Below are positions 44,046 to 53,095 of a stretch of 64,000 nt of DNA, piece by piece. Under the pieces are notes generated by a model. The model did not search any database and had not been told where the DNA came from. It saw only the letters and a list, made by a program, of their open reading frames with translations. The stretch spans positions 1 through 64,000 of the forward strand of contig JAFTGH010000029.1 in assembly GCA_017458005.1 (NCBI GenBank), in the 5' to 3' direction. This stretch comes from Prevotella sp. GTDB lineage: Bacteria; Bacteroidota; Bacteroidia; Bacteroidales; Bacteroidaceae. A program made the translations under genes and the position numbers. The stretch's first letter is position 1, and every line of letters begins with the position of its first letter.

Positions 44046-45314
44046 TCACTTCTTTACGAATACGACACGACGGTTCTGTGCACGTCCTGCGTCTGTTTTG
44101 TTGTCAGCAACTGGCTCATGGGAGCCCTTACCTACCGCACGGAGATTGAATCCATCAACGCCTAAGCCTTCCAGAGCCTTGACGATAGCCTCAGCACGCT
44201 GCTGTGACAAAGGATCGTTAATCTTGTCAGAGCCTTGGTTGTCAGTATGTCCCTGTACCTCGAAGCGAGCCGTCGGGTTCTTCTTCATATAGTCGGCGAC
44301 CTTCATGATCTCAATCATCGACTCCTGTTTCAGCGTTGCCTTGCCAGTGTCGAAGAGAATATTGTTAGTGACAAACTTACCTGTCTCCTGGATTGCCTTC
44401 TCGACAGCGGAAACATCTTGTGCATTGCGATCGTAGAGCGCAACAGCACCCTTGGCAATCACCACATTGCGGATGAAGGTCAGGTTCTCGTAATCGAAAG
44501 GTACCTGGAAGCACATCCATGTGGGCTGGTTGACACGTGGTAGGTTCACTACGCGCTTGTCGTTGAAATAAACTTTCAAGGCACGCTTGTTAAACGACAG
44601 TGCCACATGGTTCCATCCCTTCTTGAAGGAGTAGTCAAACCCACCTTCCTTGTTTCCGTTGAACAAATAACTTTGTTCTTTGGTATCACAGACACCATGT
44701 TTCAGGACGAATGCTGTCAGGTCACCGCTATCATATCCCTCGCCTGGGAACTCAGAACGCTCTTTGGTAACGGCAAGAATCAACTTGATGTCGTTCAAGC
44801 CAACATTGTCCTTGCTATTCCAATAGTAGAAATCATATTCAATGGTGAATTCCTCTGGCAGATAGGCACCTTTCTCCTTGATGAGTGGCTGTATTTGAGC
44901 ATTGTCGGTCAAGTTAATGGCTTTCACCCCACCCAGTGTCTTGGTCTCTACAGTACCTTGGAAAAGATCCCACTTAGAAGGGAATTCGCCAACAGTCTCA
45001 CCATTGAAATCGTCTTGGAAAAGGATCACCTCACCACGCTTGAAGTCACTCGATGTGACAGCACTTGGATTGTCATCGCCTACTTCTGCATCATCTCCTT
45101 TCGACTTCTTCCCATTCTTGCCCTTCACAGCGTCAGAGGCTTCGTCCTCGGCTTTGTCGAGTCCCTTCTCCATTGCTCGGTCGATGGCATTGTCGACTCT
45201 GCTTTCCACCTTGTACTTGAGTCTGTCCTTTGCTCTGTTCAACCAGTTCTGCGCATTGGCAGAAGTTGCGATGGCAAAAGCCACAACCAGCATCAATAAT
45301 AATCTTTTCATCAT
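44046..45314 (-). CDS. OmpA-family outer membrane protein with LamG-like middle domain
   Basis: A 422-residue exported protein. Signal peptide at about 1-22 (LLLMLVVAFAIATSANA). A charged helical stretch (about 25-75) leads to a concanavalin/LamG-like domain (about 90-280; VILFQDDFNGETVGEFPSKW, FKKGWNHVALSFN). The C-terminal OmpA domain binds peptidoglycan (ILFDTGKATL, FEVQGHTDNQGSDKIND, SQQRAEAIV). It anchors the outer membrane to the wall and may bind glycans. The frame opens at 45359, but ATG 45314 starts the signal peptide (MMKRLLL; the next ATG is also possible). Confidence 0.9.
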   Translation of the reverse strand: MMKRLLLMLVVAFAIATSANAQNWLNRAKDRLKYKVESRVDNAIDRAMEKGLDKAEDEASDAVKGKNGKKSKGDDAEVGDDNPSAVTSSDFKRGEVILFQDDFNGETVGEFPSKWDLFQGTVETKTLGGVKAINLTDNAQIQPLIKEKGAYLPEEFTIEYDFYYWNSKDNVGLNDIKLILAVTKERSEFPGEGYDSGDLTAFVLKHGVCDTKEQSYLFNGNKEGGFDYSFKKGWNHVALSFNKRALKVYFNDKRVVNLPRVNQPTWMCFQVPFDYENLTFIRNVVIAKGAVALYDRNAQDVSAVEKAIQETGKFVTNNILFDTGKATLKQESMIEIMKVADYMKKNPTARFEVQGHTDNQGSDKINDPLSQQRAEAIVKALEGLGVDGFNLRAVGKGSHEPVADNKTDAGRAQNRRVVFVKK

Positions 45315-45356
45315 AATAAAGTTATTTAATGTTATTTTAAGTTTTATTGTTGGGGA

Positions 45357-45388
45357 CAAAGATACAACTTATCCTTGATTTAAGCAAC
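45357..45388 (-). promoter_or_regulatory. Promoter of the OmpA-family gene
   Basis: Minus-strand GTTG (plus 45385-45388), 20 nt, TATCTTTG (45357-45364), 42 nt before the ATG. Confidence 0.65.
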
Positions 45389-45451
45389 ATAATAAGTATT
45401 AAAATTGTTAAAAAACGAATGCTATATGCTAATAGTATCAGAAAAATGCTA

Positions 45452-45459
45452 TACATTTG
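45452..45459 (+). promoter_or_regulatory. -7 box of the DUF1573 gene
   Basis: TACATTTG followed by CATCG, 32 nt before the ATG at 45492. Confidence 0.5.
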
Positions 45460-45491
45460 CATCGTTTTACGTACTAAAAATTGACTAAAAG

Positions 45492-45881
45492 ATGAAAAAG
45501 ATACTCGTAATGACCCTGATGCTGGTATGTGGCATGACAGCCGTTATGGCACAGAAGCCCGCACAGATCAAGTTTGACAAGACCGTTCATAACTTCGGCA
45601 CTTTCTCTGAGAAGGAGCCTAAGGTGACTTGCACCTTCACCTATACGAACATTGGCGAACAGCCCCTGGTCATCAATCAGGCTGTGGCAAGTTGCGGATG
45701 CACTGTCCCTGAGTACACGAAGACTCCCGTGCAGCCAGGTGAGCAGGGCGAGATCAAGGTGACTTACAATGGTACTGGTAAGTTTCCTGGTCATTTCAAG
45801 AAGTCAATCACTATCCGCACCAATGGTGCTGTCGAGATGACTCGCCTCTATATCGAGGGCGACATGACGGAGGCGAAGTAA
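45492..45881 (+). CDS. DUF1573 exported protein
   Basis: A 129-residue protein with signal peptide (about 1-20, ending VMA/Q) and one DUF1573 immunoglobulin-like domain: DFGT-type strand HNFGTFSEKEPKVTCTFTYT, then the family hallmark ASCGCTVPEY and PVQPGEQGEIKVTYN. The function of the family is unknown; it is abundant in Bacteroidota envelopes. Repeat DNA begins right at the stop codon. Confidence 0.93.
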   Translation: MKKILVMTLMLVCGMTAVMAQKPAQIKFDKTVHNFGTFSEKEPKVTCTFTYTNIGEQPLVINQAVASCGCTVPEYTKTPVQPGEQGEIKVTYNGTGKFPGHFKKSITIRTNGAVEMTRLYIEGDMTEAK

Positions 45882-46034
45882 AGGTAAAAAGGTAAGAAGG
45901 TAAAAAAGTAAAAAGGTAAAACATTACCCCAACATAAAAGGCTACTCATCATTAACTGATGCGCAGCCTTTTTACTTTTTTACCTTCTTACCTTTTTACC
46001 TTTTATTTTTTACCTTCTTACCTTTTTACCTTTT
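45881..46034. repeat. Inverted pair of AAGGTAAA arrays between convergent genes
   Basis: 45881-45921 is a run of AAGGTAAAAAGGTAAGAAGG-type units; 45968-46034 is the same repeat in reverse (TTACCTTTTTACC). Between them AAAGGCT/AGCCTTT (45939-45970) forms a hairpin. The whole can fold into a long stem and probably terminates both DUF1573 and DUF3078 transcripts. Confidence 0.8.
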
Positions 46035-47199
46035 AAAAGGTGTAACTGAGTCCCAAGGAACTATACTCCATGAACTGCCAGTAGCCATTGTCGCTATCCC
46101 TCGTGGCGGCATCGTCGAAGCGAGGATAGAGGAACAGGTTTGCAGAGATATACTTGGTGACTTTGAACTCTATCTGGTTCTCCCACTCCACCAACGCACG
46201 TTTATAGGAGGTATAGGCATAGAGGCGGCTCTTCCACGACACCTGGTCGACAATCTGCCATTTGACATCGCCTGTGAACTGCGCACCAAACTCGTGCTTG
46301 GTATGCTTTCCCTCCATGCCATTCCGATCGAAGAGGGTGGTACGTCCCACATAGCGAAGGTTATAGGCGAGAGGCAGGAAGTTGAGCGTACCAGTCAGTT
46401 TCCCATCCAGCGCATTGAGTTTATACTCCATACCAATACCGATATTCAGGTCGAAGGGTGAGAAGAAATCGGAGTACACAAACTCGTCGTTCGCCTTCAA
46501 GCCCTTGGCAAACTGCGTATAGGCAAGCAACTGCAGACTGTAGTACCACTTATTGGATGCCTGAACGCCCAGTTTGCTGGTCAGACGCAGAATGTCGTTA
46601 TTGGTCTTGAACTTATGGACGGAGTCGGTACGGGAGGTCTGGAAGCCCAGTTTCATCTCCAGTTTATTCTCGAAAGTGAACTTATCCTTGTCGTTATAGT
46701 TGAGTTCCAGTGTGACAGCACCCACGGCAGAGTAGTTGCTCTCGCCACCCTTATGCCAGTTGCTGGTCACATAGTTCTGCAAGAACTGCAGGAAGCCGTC
46801 GCCCTTGAACTTCCAGAAGTTGGGCTTGGTGACCACGATACCCACAGGCAGTGCCTCTGGCTCATCAGGAGCGGGAAGCGTCTGGTCGACCAGTTCCACA
46901 TCCTGCTTCACCTCCTGGTTGACATCCTCACGGACGGAGCCCGTCTTCTGCAACTGGCTCTCCGTGTTCTGCACCAAGTCAGGACGGTTGAGGTAGATAT
47001 GCATCAACGCCTCGTCGACGGCATCCGTCACCTCATCGCCCATCGTAGGGTTGAGCGACAACGACTTATTGGCACCAGAGTGATAGAACGTGGTAGGTGC
47101 AAACAAACGGTAATAACGACCATCGGGCTTTGTCTGGGCACTCGTCTCCTGCACTACCAAGAGGGCAAAGAGGGGCAATAGGAACTTTCTATATTTCAT
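46033..47199 (-). CDS. DUF3078 outer membrane protein
   Basis: A 388-residue exported protein with signal peptide (1-21, ending SAQ). The C-terminal two thirds are a beta barrel with the DUF3078 pattern NYVTSNWHKGGESNYSAVGA and TFENKLEMKLGFQ, ending in an aromatic residue (SSLGLSYTF), as expected of barrel proteins. The N-terminal part is helical and probably periplasmic. Role unknown. The stop codon lies inside a TTACCTTTT repeat run. Confidence 0.88.
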   Translation of the reverse strand: MKYRKFLLPLFALLVVQETSAQTKPDGRYYRLFAPTTFYHSGANKSLSLNPTMGDEVTDAVDEALMHIYLNRPDLVQNTESQLQKTGSVREDVNQEVKQDVELVDQTLPAPDEPEALPVGIVVTKPNFWKFKGDGFLQFLQNYVTSNWHKGGESNYSAVGAVTLELNYNDKDKFTFENKLEMKLGFQTSRTDSVHKFKTNNDILRLTSKLGVQASNKWYYSLQLLAYTQFAKGLKANDEFVYSDFFSPFDLNIGIGMEYKLNALDGKLTGTLNFLPLAYNLRYVGRTTLFDRNGMEGKHTKHEFGAQFTGDVKWQIVDQVSWKSRLYAYTSYKRALVEWENQIEFKVTKYISANLFLYPRFDDAATRDSDNGYWQFMEYSSLGLSYTF

Positions 47200-47216
47200 C
47201 TTCTTATCGATTTTGT

Positions 47217-47282
47217 GTGCAAAGATACGAAATAATTCTTAATGTATCATGAATATTTCGATAATATTTTGTACCTTTGCAC
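47217..47282. promoter_or_regulatory. Divergent promoter with imperfect inverted arms (DUF3078 / yidC)
   Basis: 47217-47237 is inverted at 47262-47282 with about 17 of 21 matches. Minus-strand TATCTTTG (plus 47220-47227) serves DUF3078, 20 nt away. Plus-strand TACCTTTG (47272-47279) serves yidC, 43 nt away. Confidence 0.65.
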
Positions 47283-47322
47283 CTCGTATGCGAATTAGAA
47301 ACTATATTAATAAGGTATAATT

Positions 47323-49203
47323 ATGAATAGAGATACGATTATCGGTTTTGTCCTTATCGCCGTGGTACTGATAGGATTCAGTTGGTATAACAGTCCATCG
47401 CAGGAGGACATAGAAGCCGCACGACTGCAAGACTCCATTGCCGCAGTGGCACAGGATAACGCAAAGAAAGCCGCCCAGCAGGAGGCTGCCGCCCAACAGG
47501 CAAAGGCAGACTCAGCGAAGGCTGACACCACAGCACTCTTCTTCAGTGCCCAGAAAGGGACTTCCCAGAAGGTCATCCTGAAGAACCAGAAACTGGAACT
47601 GACGCTCGACACAAAGGGTGGCATCATCAAGAAAGCGAGAATACTCGATTACAAAGACCTTAACGACGAGAAAGACCTGACGCTCTTCGACGAGCAGGAC
47701 CAGAACCTGAACTTTATGCTGGCTGGCAAGCAGGACAACATCGTCACTGCCGACCTCTATTTCACTCCCTCTGAGCAGACTGACTCCACCGTGACGATGA
47801 CAGCGACAGCAGGGAATGGCGGTCAGATCATCTTGAGATACAACCTCGGCAAGGACTACCTGTTGGGCTTCTCCTTGCAGGCAAAAGGTCTTGCCAACAC
47901 CTTCGCTCCCTCGTACAAGGAGATGGAGATAGAATGGAACGACCATTGTCGCCAGCATGAGAAAGGCTTCTCTTTTGAGAACCGCTATACCTCTATCTTC
48001 TATAAGGAGGCAAAGGGAAGCACCGACAACCTGACGGAGGCTTCCGACAAGAACGAGGTCATCGAGGAGGAACTCGACTGGGTAGCCTTCCGCAACCAGT
48101 TCTTCAGTGTCGCCCTCATCTCGAAGGAAAACTTCGCCAAGAACGCCGACCTGACGAGCACCCTCGAGGAGAAAGGCTCTGGCTATCTGAAGCAGTTTGG
48201 CGCCAAACTCAAGACCGCCTTCGATCCCACAGGACAGAAGCCCTCGGAGTTTGAGATGTATATTGGTCCCAACAACTTCCGACTGATTCAGGAGGTGGAG
48301 GAGCAAAGCACCTTCGGCAAGGACCTCGACCTGGAGCAACTCGTCAACCTCGGCTGGTGGCTGTTCCGACTGATCAACCGCTGGTTTACCCTCTATGTCT
48401 TCGACTGGCTCGCCAGTTTCGGATTCAGCATGGGTATCGTCCTCATCCTCATCACCATCCTCTTGAAGGCTATCACCTTCCCCATGGTGAAGAAGAGTTA
48501 TATGTCATCGGCGAAGATGCGTGTGCTCAAGCCCAAACTGGAGGAGGCCACCAAGCAGTATGACAAGCCAGAGGACCAGATGAAGAAACAACAGGAGATG
48601 ATGTCGCTCTACTCCAAATATGGGGTGAGCCCGATGGGCGGCTGTCTGCCCATGCTTATCCAGATGCCTATCTGGATCGCCATGTTCTGGTTTGTGCCCA
48701 ATGCCATCCAGTTGCGTGGTGAGTCCTTCCTGTGGATGGCAGACCTCAGCACCTACGACCCCATCGTGGAGTGGTCGACGAACATCTGGGGCATTGGCGA
48801 CCACCTGTCGCTGACCTGTATCCTATTCTGTGCCGCCCAGTTGATCTACACATGGATCAGCATGCGCCAGCAGAAAGACCAGATGATTGGCGCGCAGGCT
48901 GAGCAGATGAAGGTGATGCAGTGGATGATGTACATCATGCCGCTGATGTTCTTCTTTATCTTCAACGACTACTCGTCAGGTCTGAACTTCTACTATTTCA
49001 TCTCCCTGTTCTTCTCCGCAGCCATCATGTGGACCCTCCGCAAGACGACCAACGACGAGAAACTGCTTGCCATTCTGGAGGCGAAGTATCAGGAGAACAA
49101 GAACAACCCCAAGAAGCAGGGTGGTCTTGCCGCCCGTCTGGAGGCATTGCAGAAGCAGCAGGCTGAGTTGGAGCGTCAGCGTAAGAATGGATATAGGAAG
49201 TAG
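47323..49203 (+). CDS. yidC: Membrane protein insertase YidC
   Basis: A 626-residue inner membrane insertase and foldase. The first helix (IIGFVLIAVVLIGFSWYNS) is followed by a periplasmic beta domain at about 75-350. The conserved Oxa1 core has helices from about 370 (FDWLASFGFSMGIVLILITI, MGGCLPMLIQMPIWIAMFWF, IMPLMFFFIFNDYSSGLNFY). The C-terminal tail is basic and coiled (EALQKQQAELERQRKN). Length and layout are those of Gram-negative YidC. Confidence 0.97.
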   Translation: MNRDTIIGFVLIAVVLIGFSWYNSPSQEDIEAARLQDSIAAVAQDNAKKAAQQEAAAQQAKADSAKADTTALFFSAQKGTSQKVILKNQKLELTLDTKGGIIKKARILDYKDLNDEKDLTLFDEQDQNLNFMLAGKQDNIVTADLYFTPSEQTDSTVTMTATAGNGGQIILRYNLGKDYLLGFSLQAKGLANTFAPSYKEMEIEWNDHCRQHEKGFSFENRYTSIFYKEAKGSTDNLTEASDKNEVIEEELDWVAFRNQFFSVALISKENFAKNADLTSTLEEKGSGYLKQFGAKLKTAFDPTGQKPSEFEMYIGPNNFRLIQEVEEQSTFGKDLDLEQLVNLGWWLFRLINRWFTLYVFDWLASFGFSMGIVLILITILLKAITFPMVKKSYMSSAKMRVLKPKLEEATKQYDKPEDQMKKQQEMMSLYSKYGVSPMGGCLPMLIQMPIWIAMFWFVPNAIQLRGESFLWMADLSTYDPIVEWSTNIWGIGDHLSLTCILFCAAQLIYTWISMRQQKDQMIGAQAEQMKVMQWMMYIMPLMFFFIFNDYSSGLNFYYFISLFFSAAIMWTLRKTTNDEKLLAILEAKYQENKNNPKKQGGLAARLEALQKQQAELERQRKNGYRK

Positions 49204-49235
49204 GAGTTAAGGAGTTAAGATTATAAGAAGTTAAG
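49201..49235. repeat. Short GAGTTAAG repeat between yidC and DUF1846
   Basis: The gap holds TAGGAGTTAAGGAGTTAAGA and then AGAAGTTAAGA, a third short-repeat type similar in style to the AAGGTAAA arrays. Confidence 0.6.
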
Positions 49236-49237
49236 AT

Positions 49238-50704
49238 ATGATGAAGATAGGATTCGATAACGACAAATACCTCAAGATACAGTCGGAGCACATCAAGGAG
49301 CGTATCGCACAGTTTGACGGAAAACTGTATCTGGAACTGGGTGGCAAACTATTCGACGACCACCATGCGAGCCGTGTACTGCCTGGTTTCAAGCCAGACT
49401 CCAAACTCCGCATGTTCAGTAAGATCAGTGACAGCATCGAGATTGTCATTGTCATCAGTGCGGAGGATATCGAGAAGAACAAGGTACGTGCCGACCTCGG
49501 CATCACCTACGACGAGGATGTGCTGCGCCTCCGTGATGAGTTCATGAACAGAGGCTTTATGGTAGGCTCTGTCGTCATCACCCACTATAACGGACAGCAT
49601 GCCGCCGACCTGTTCCGCCATCGCTTGGAGCGACTGGGCATCAAGTCGTATGTACACTATCTGATAGACGGCTATCCCCATAGTGTCAAACTGATTGCCT
49701 CGGATGAGGGATTCGGCAAGAACGACTACGTGGAGACCTCTCGTGAGTTGGTCATCGTGACTGCCCCAGGTCCTGGCTCTGGCAAGATGGCTGTCTGTCT
49801 CTCCCAACTGTATAACGAGAACAAGCGTGGCATCCGTGCCGGCTATGCCAAGTTCGAGACCTTCCCCGTGTGGAACCTCCCACTGAAGCATCCTGTCAAT
49901 ATCGCCTATGAGGCTGCTACTGCCGACCTCAACGATGTGAACATGATCGACCCGTTCCATCTGGAGGCATACGGTAGTACCGCCATCAACTACAACCGTG
50001 ACATTGAGATATTCCCTGTGCTCAACGCCCTCTTTGAGGGTATCTACGGGGAGAACCCCTATAAGTCGCCTACGGACATGGGTGTCAACATGGTGGGCTT
50101 CTGTATCAGTGATGACGAGGTGTGCTGCAACGCCAGTCGTGACGAGATCATCCGTCGCTACTACGACGCCACCAACAAACTCGCTGATGGCGCCGATAAC
50201 GAGAATGAGGTCAACAAGATCCTGATGCTCTTCAACCAGGCGAAGATAACGACGGCATATCGCCGTGTCACCGTTGCCGCTGCCGCCAAGCAGGAACTGT
50301 CGGGACTCACCGCCGCCGCCATCGAACTGCATGACGGAACACTGATAACGGCAAAGACATCTCCCCTACTCGGCTGCTGCGCGGCACTCCTGCTGAATGC
50401 CACCAAGCATCTCGCAGGCATCGAGCATGAGGCGAAACTCATCCCGCAGAGCATGATAGAGCCTATTCAGAAAACCAAGATAGAATACCTGGGCGGTAAG
50501 AACCCCCGCCTGCATACCGATGAGGTTCTGGTGGCACTCAGTGTGCTGTCGAAGGACGACGAGCAATGCCGTCGCGCCTTGGAGCAGTTGCCTAACCTGC
50601 GCGACTGTCAGGTACACTCTACCGTCATGCTCTCTGAGGTAGACCGCAAGATATTCAAGAAACTCGGTTGCGGACTGACCTGCGATCCTGTTAGGAAAAA
50701 GTAA
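49238..50704 (+). CDS. DUF1846 protein
   Basis: A 488-residue cytoplasmic protein of the DUF1846 family, recognised along its length: IGFDNDKYLKIQSEHIKERI at the start, LYLELGGKLFDDHHASRVLPGF, and GPGSGKMAVCLSQLYNENKRG in the middle. It has a P-loop-like GPGSGK and several Asp-rich loops. Members are enzymes of uncertain reaction. It lies in the plus-strand series from yidC to the MFS gene, with repeat DNA on both sides. Confidence 0.93.
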   Translation: MMKIGFDNDKYLKIQSEHIKERIAQFDGKLYLELGGKLFDDHHASRVLPGFKPDSKLRMFSKISDSIEIVIVISAEDIEKNKVRADLGITYDEDVLRLRDEFMNRGFMVGSVVITHYNGQHAADLFRHRLERLGIKSYVHYLIDGYPHSVKLIASDEGFGKNDYVETSRELVIVTAPGPGSGKMAVCLSQLYNENKRGIRAGYAKFETFPVWNLPLKHPVNIAYEAATADLNDVNMIDPFHLEAYGSTAINYNRDIEIFPVLNALFEGIYGENPYKSPTDMGVNMVGFCISDDEVCCNASRDEIIRRYYDATNKLADGADNENEVNKILMLFNQAKITTAYRRVTVAAAAKQELSGLTAAAIELHDGTLITAKTSPLLGCCAALLLNATKHLAGIEHEAKLIPQSMIEPIQKTKIEYLGGKNPRLHTDEVLVALSVLSKDDEQCRRALEQLPNLRDCQVHSTVMLSEVDRKIFKKLGCGLTCDPVRKK

Positions 50705-50780
50705 AAAGGTAAAAAAGTAAAAAAGTAAAAAGGTAAAAAAGTAAAAAGGTAAAAAGGTAAAAAGGTAAAAAAAGTAAAAG
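50694..50780. repeat. AAGGTAAA/AAAGTAAA array
   Basis: About ten units of AAAAAGGTA or AAAAAAGTA fill the gap between DUF1846 and the S9 peptidase gene. The first unit encodes the last residues of DUF1846. Confidence 0.85.
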
Positions 50781-50791
50781 AAAACTGAGAA

Positions 50792-53020
50792 ATGAAGAAT
50801 ACAATGACAAACAGTATGGTAAAAGGTTTGGTAAATTGGGTTTTACCTTTTTACCTCTTTACCTTTTTACCTTTAAATATCAATGCAGACGAAGTGATAG
50901 GAAAGAGTAACATCAAACTGGAGAGCCGCATGATGACTCCTGAGGCACTATGGGCAATGGGGCGCATCGGTACGGTGGAGGTTTCACCTGACGGCAAACA
51001 GATAGCCTATCAGGTAGGCTACTATAGCGTGAAGGCGAACAAGAGCCGACAGGTCATCTGCGTCATGGATGCGGATGGCAAGAACAACCGCCAGTTATCT
51101 GTCAGCAGCAAGAGCGAGACTGACCCTACCTGGTTGGATGCCAACACGATCGCCTACCTCTCAGGTGGTGAAATATGGGCGATGAAGAGCGACGGCACGG
51201 AACGCCGCCAACTCAGTAAGACGGACGGCAAGGTGGAGGGCTTTAAGTTCTCACCCGACCGCACGAAGGTCATCCTGATTGAGAGCATTCCTTTCCATGA
51301 GATTATCAAGGAGAACCCAGATGACCTGCCCAAGGCTACTGGTCGTCGTGTCACCGACTTGATGTACCGCCATTGGGACCACTATGTGGAGAGCATCCAG
51401 CATCCGTTCCTCTGTTCCGTAAGCGGATATGCTATAGCCACAGAACAAACGGACATCCTCGATGGGGAGCCCTACGAGTGCCCGATGGAGCCGTTTGGCG
51501 GTATTGAGCAACTTGCCTGGAGCCCTGACTCCAAGACCATCGCCTATACTTGTCGTAAGAAGACAGGATTGGAGTATTCCATCTCCACCGACTCAGACAT
51601 CTATCTATATAATATAGGTACGCGCAAAACGACAAACCTCTGTAAGCCCGCTGATTACAAGGCTCCTGTCAATGATCCTACCCGTACATTGAAGATACAA
51701 CCTGTCAATGCGCCAGAGAATCTGAAGAACAACGTGGGCTATGACCAAAACCCGCAGTTCTCGCCCGATGGCAAGTATATCGCTTGGCAGTCGATGGAGC
51801 GTGACGGCTATGAGGCTGACCTCAACCGCCTGTGCATCTATGAGATGGCAACGGGCACGAAGTGCTATGTTGACTGGAAGAGTGATGTCGAGGCTTTCTG
51901 CTGGGGCTATGGCAAGGAGCATCTTCTCTACTTCCTCAGCGTATGGCACGGCTGTAACAATATGTACGCCGTCACCAAAGACCTGAAGACAATACAACTC
52001 ACGGAGTCATGGGGTGACTGGACCAGTCTGCAACTTGCCAATGACGGTAAGCATATCATCGCCACCCGTCAGAGTCTCTCCGCACCTACAGATATCTATA
52101 GGGTAACACCTATGGCAGTACAGGACCAGCCTTTGGACGGCACACCAGGCGTTCGTCATATCATAGAGAGCCTTATTGAGCAAATCTCCTTCGAGAACAA
52201 GCATATCCTCGACCAACTGACCTTCGGTAAAGTACAGCAGCGTTGGGTGGATACCAGTGATGGTAAGAAGATGCTGGTATGGATCATGCTGCCCGCCAAC
52301 TATGAGGAAGGCAAGAAATACCCCACCCTGCTCTTCTGCGAGGGTGGTCCCCAGAGTCCTGTCAGCCAGTTCTGGAGTTACCGCTGGAACTTCCAGATGA
52401 TGGCGGCAAACGGTTATGTGGTCATCGCTCCTAACCGTCATGGACTGCCTGGTTTCGGACAGGAATGGAAAGAGGAGATCAGTGGCGACTGGTCGGGACA
52501 GTGTATGAGTGACTATCTCGCCGCCATCGATGACGCTGCCGAGAACCTGCCTTTTGTGGACAAAGACCGCCTTGGTGCCGTTGGTGCCTCGTTTGGTGGT
52601 TTCAGTGTCTACTATCTCGCTGGCATCCACGAGAAGCGTTTCAAGGCATTCATTGCCCATGACGGCGCTTTCAATCTTGCCGCCATGTACTTAGAGACGG
52701 AGGAGAACTGGTTCTCCAACTGGGAGTATGACGAGGCATACTGGCACCGTCCACAGATGCCGAACGCCAAGAAGACCTACCATGACTCTCCCCATAAGAT
52801 GGTGGAGAAATGGGACACGCCTATCCTCTGCATCCATGGGGAGAAGGACTACCGCATCAACTACACCCAGGGCATGGCAGCATTTAACGCTGCACGTATG
52901 AAAGGAATTCCTGCGGAGTTGCTTATCTTCCCAGACGAGAACCACTGGGTATTGAAGCCCCAGAACGGAATCCTGTGGCAGCGCACCTTCTTCGGATGGC
53001 TCGACCGCTGGCTGAAGTAA
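50792..53020 (+). CDS. Exported S9 family (prolyl oligopeptidase-like) peptidase
   Basis: A 742-residue periplasmic peptidase. The signal peptide core VLPFYLFTFLPLN is encoded by the TTTTACC repeat. A beta-propeller of WD40-like strands (VEVSPDGKQIAYQ, FSPDGKYIAWQSM) covers about 50-480. The alpha/beta hydrolase domain has Ser600 (VGASFGGF), Asp686 (HGEKDYRI) and His718 (DENHWVL). It cuts short peptides, and an MFS carrier gene follows, so peptide use is likely. AAGGTAAA arrays flank the gene. Confidence 0.93.
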   Translation: MKNTMTNSMVKGLVNWVLPFYLFTFLPLNINADEVIGKSNIKLESRMMTPEALWAMGRIGTVEVSPDGKQIAYQVGYYSVKANKSRQVICVMDADGKNNRQLSVSSKSETDPTWLDANTIAYLSGGEIWAMKSDGTERRQLSKTDGKVEGFKFSPDRTKVILIESIPFHEIIKENPDDLPKATGRRVTDLMYRHWDHYVESIQHPFLCSVSGYAIATEQTDILDGEPYECPMEPFGGIEQLAWSPDSKTIAYTCRKKTGLEYSISTDSDIYLYNIGTRKTTNLCKPADYKAPVNDPTRTLKIQPVNAPENLKNNVGYDQNPQFSPDGKYIAWQSMERDGYEADLNRLCIYEMATGTKCYVDWKSDVEAFCWGYGKEHLLYFLSVWHGCNNMYAVTKDLKTIQLTESWGDWTSLQLANDGKHIIATRQSLSAPTDIYRVTPMAVQDQPLDGTPGVRHIIESLIEQISFENKHILDQLTFGKVQQRWVDTSDGKKMLVWIMLPANYEEGKKYPTLLFCEGGPQSPVSQFWSYRWNFQMMAANGYVVIAPNRHGLPGFGQEWKEEISGDWSGQCMSDYLAAIDDAAENLPFVDKDRLGAVGASFGGFSVYYLAGIHEKRFKAFIAHDGAFNLAAMYLETEENWFSNWEYDEAYWHRPQMPNAKKTYHDSPHKMVEKWDTPILCIHGEKDYRINYTQGMAAFNAARMKGIPAELLIFPDENHWVLKPQNGILWQRTFFGWLDRWLK
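50818..50875. repeat. AAGGTAAA/TTTTACC repeat inside the S9 signal peptide
   Basis: The coding sequence first contains forward-type GTAAAAGGTTTGGTAAATT and then the reverse repeat TTTTACCTTTTTACCTCTTT and TACC (50841-50872), translated as the hydrophobic core of the signal peptide. Confidence 0.8.
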
Positions 53021-53091
53021 AGGTAAAAAGGTAAAAAGGTAAAAAAGTAAAAAGGTAAAAAAGTAAAAAAGTAAAAAGGTAAAAGAATAAA
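53018..53091. repeat. AAGGTAAA array between peptidase and MFS genes
   Basis: About eight units of AAAAAGGTA/AAAAAAGTA start in the stop codon of the peptidase gene and reach to within 5 bp of the MFS start. Confidence 0.85.
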
Positions 53092-53095
53092 AGAT

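Noticed and set aside
45881-53091. AAGGTAAA arrays as CRISPR or phage attachment sites
   Set aside because: They are simple 8-9-bp tandem units without spacers, integrase or tRNA gene.
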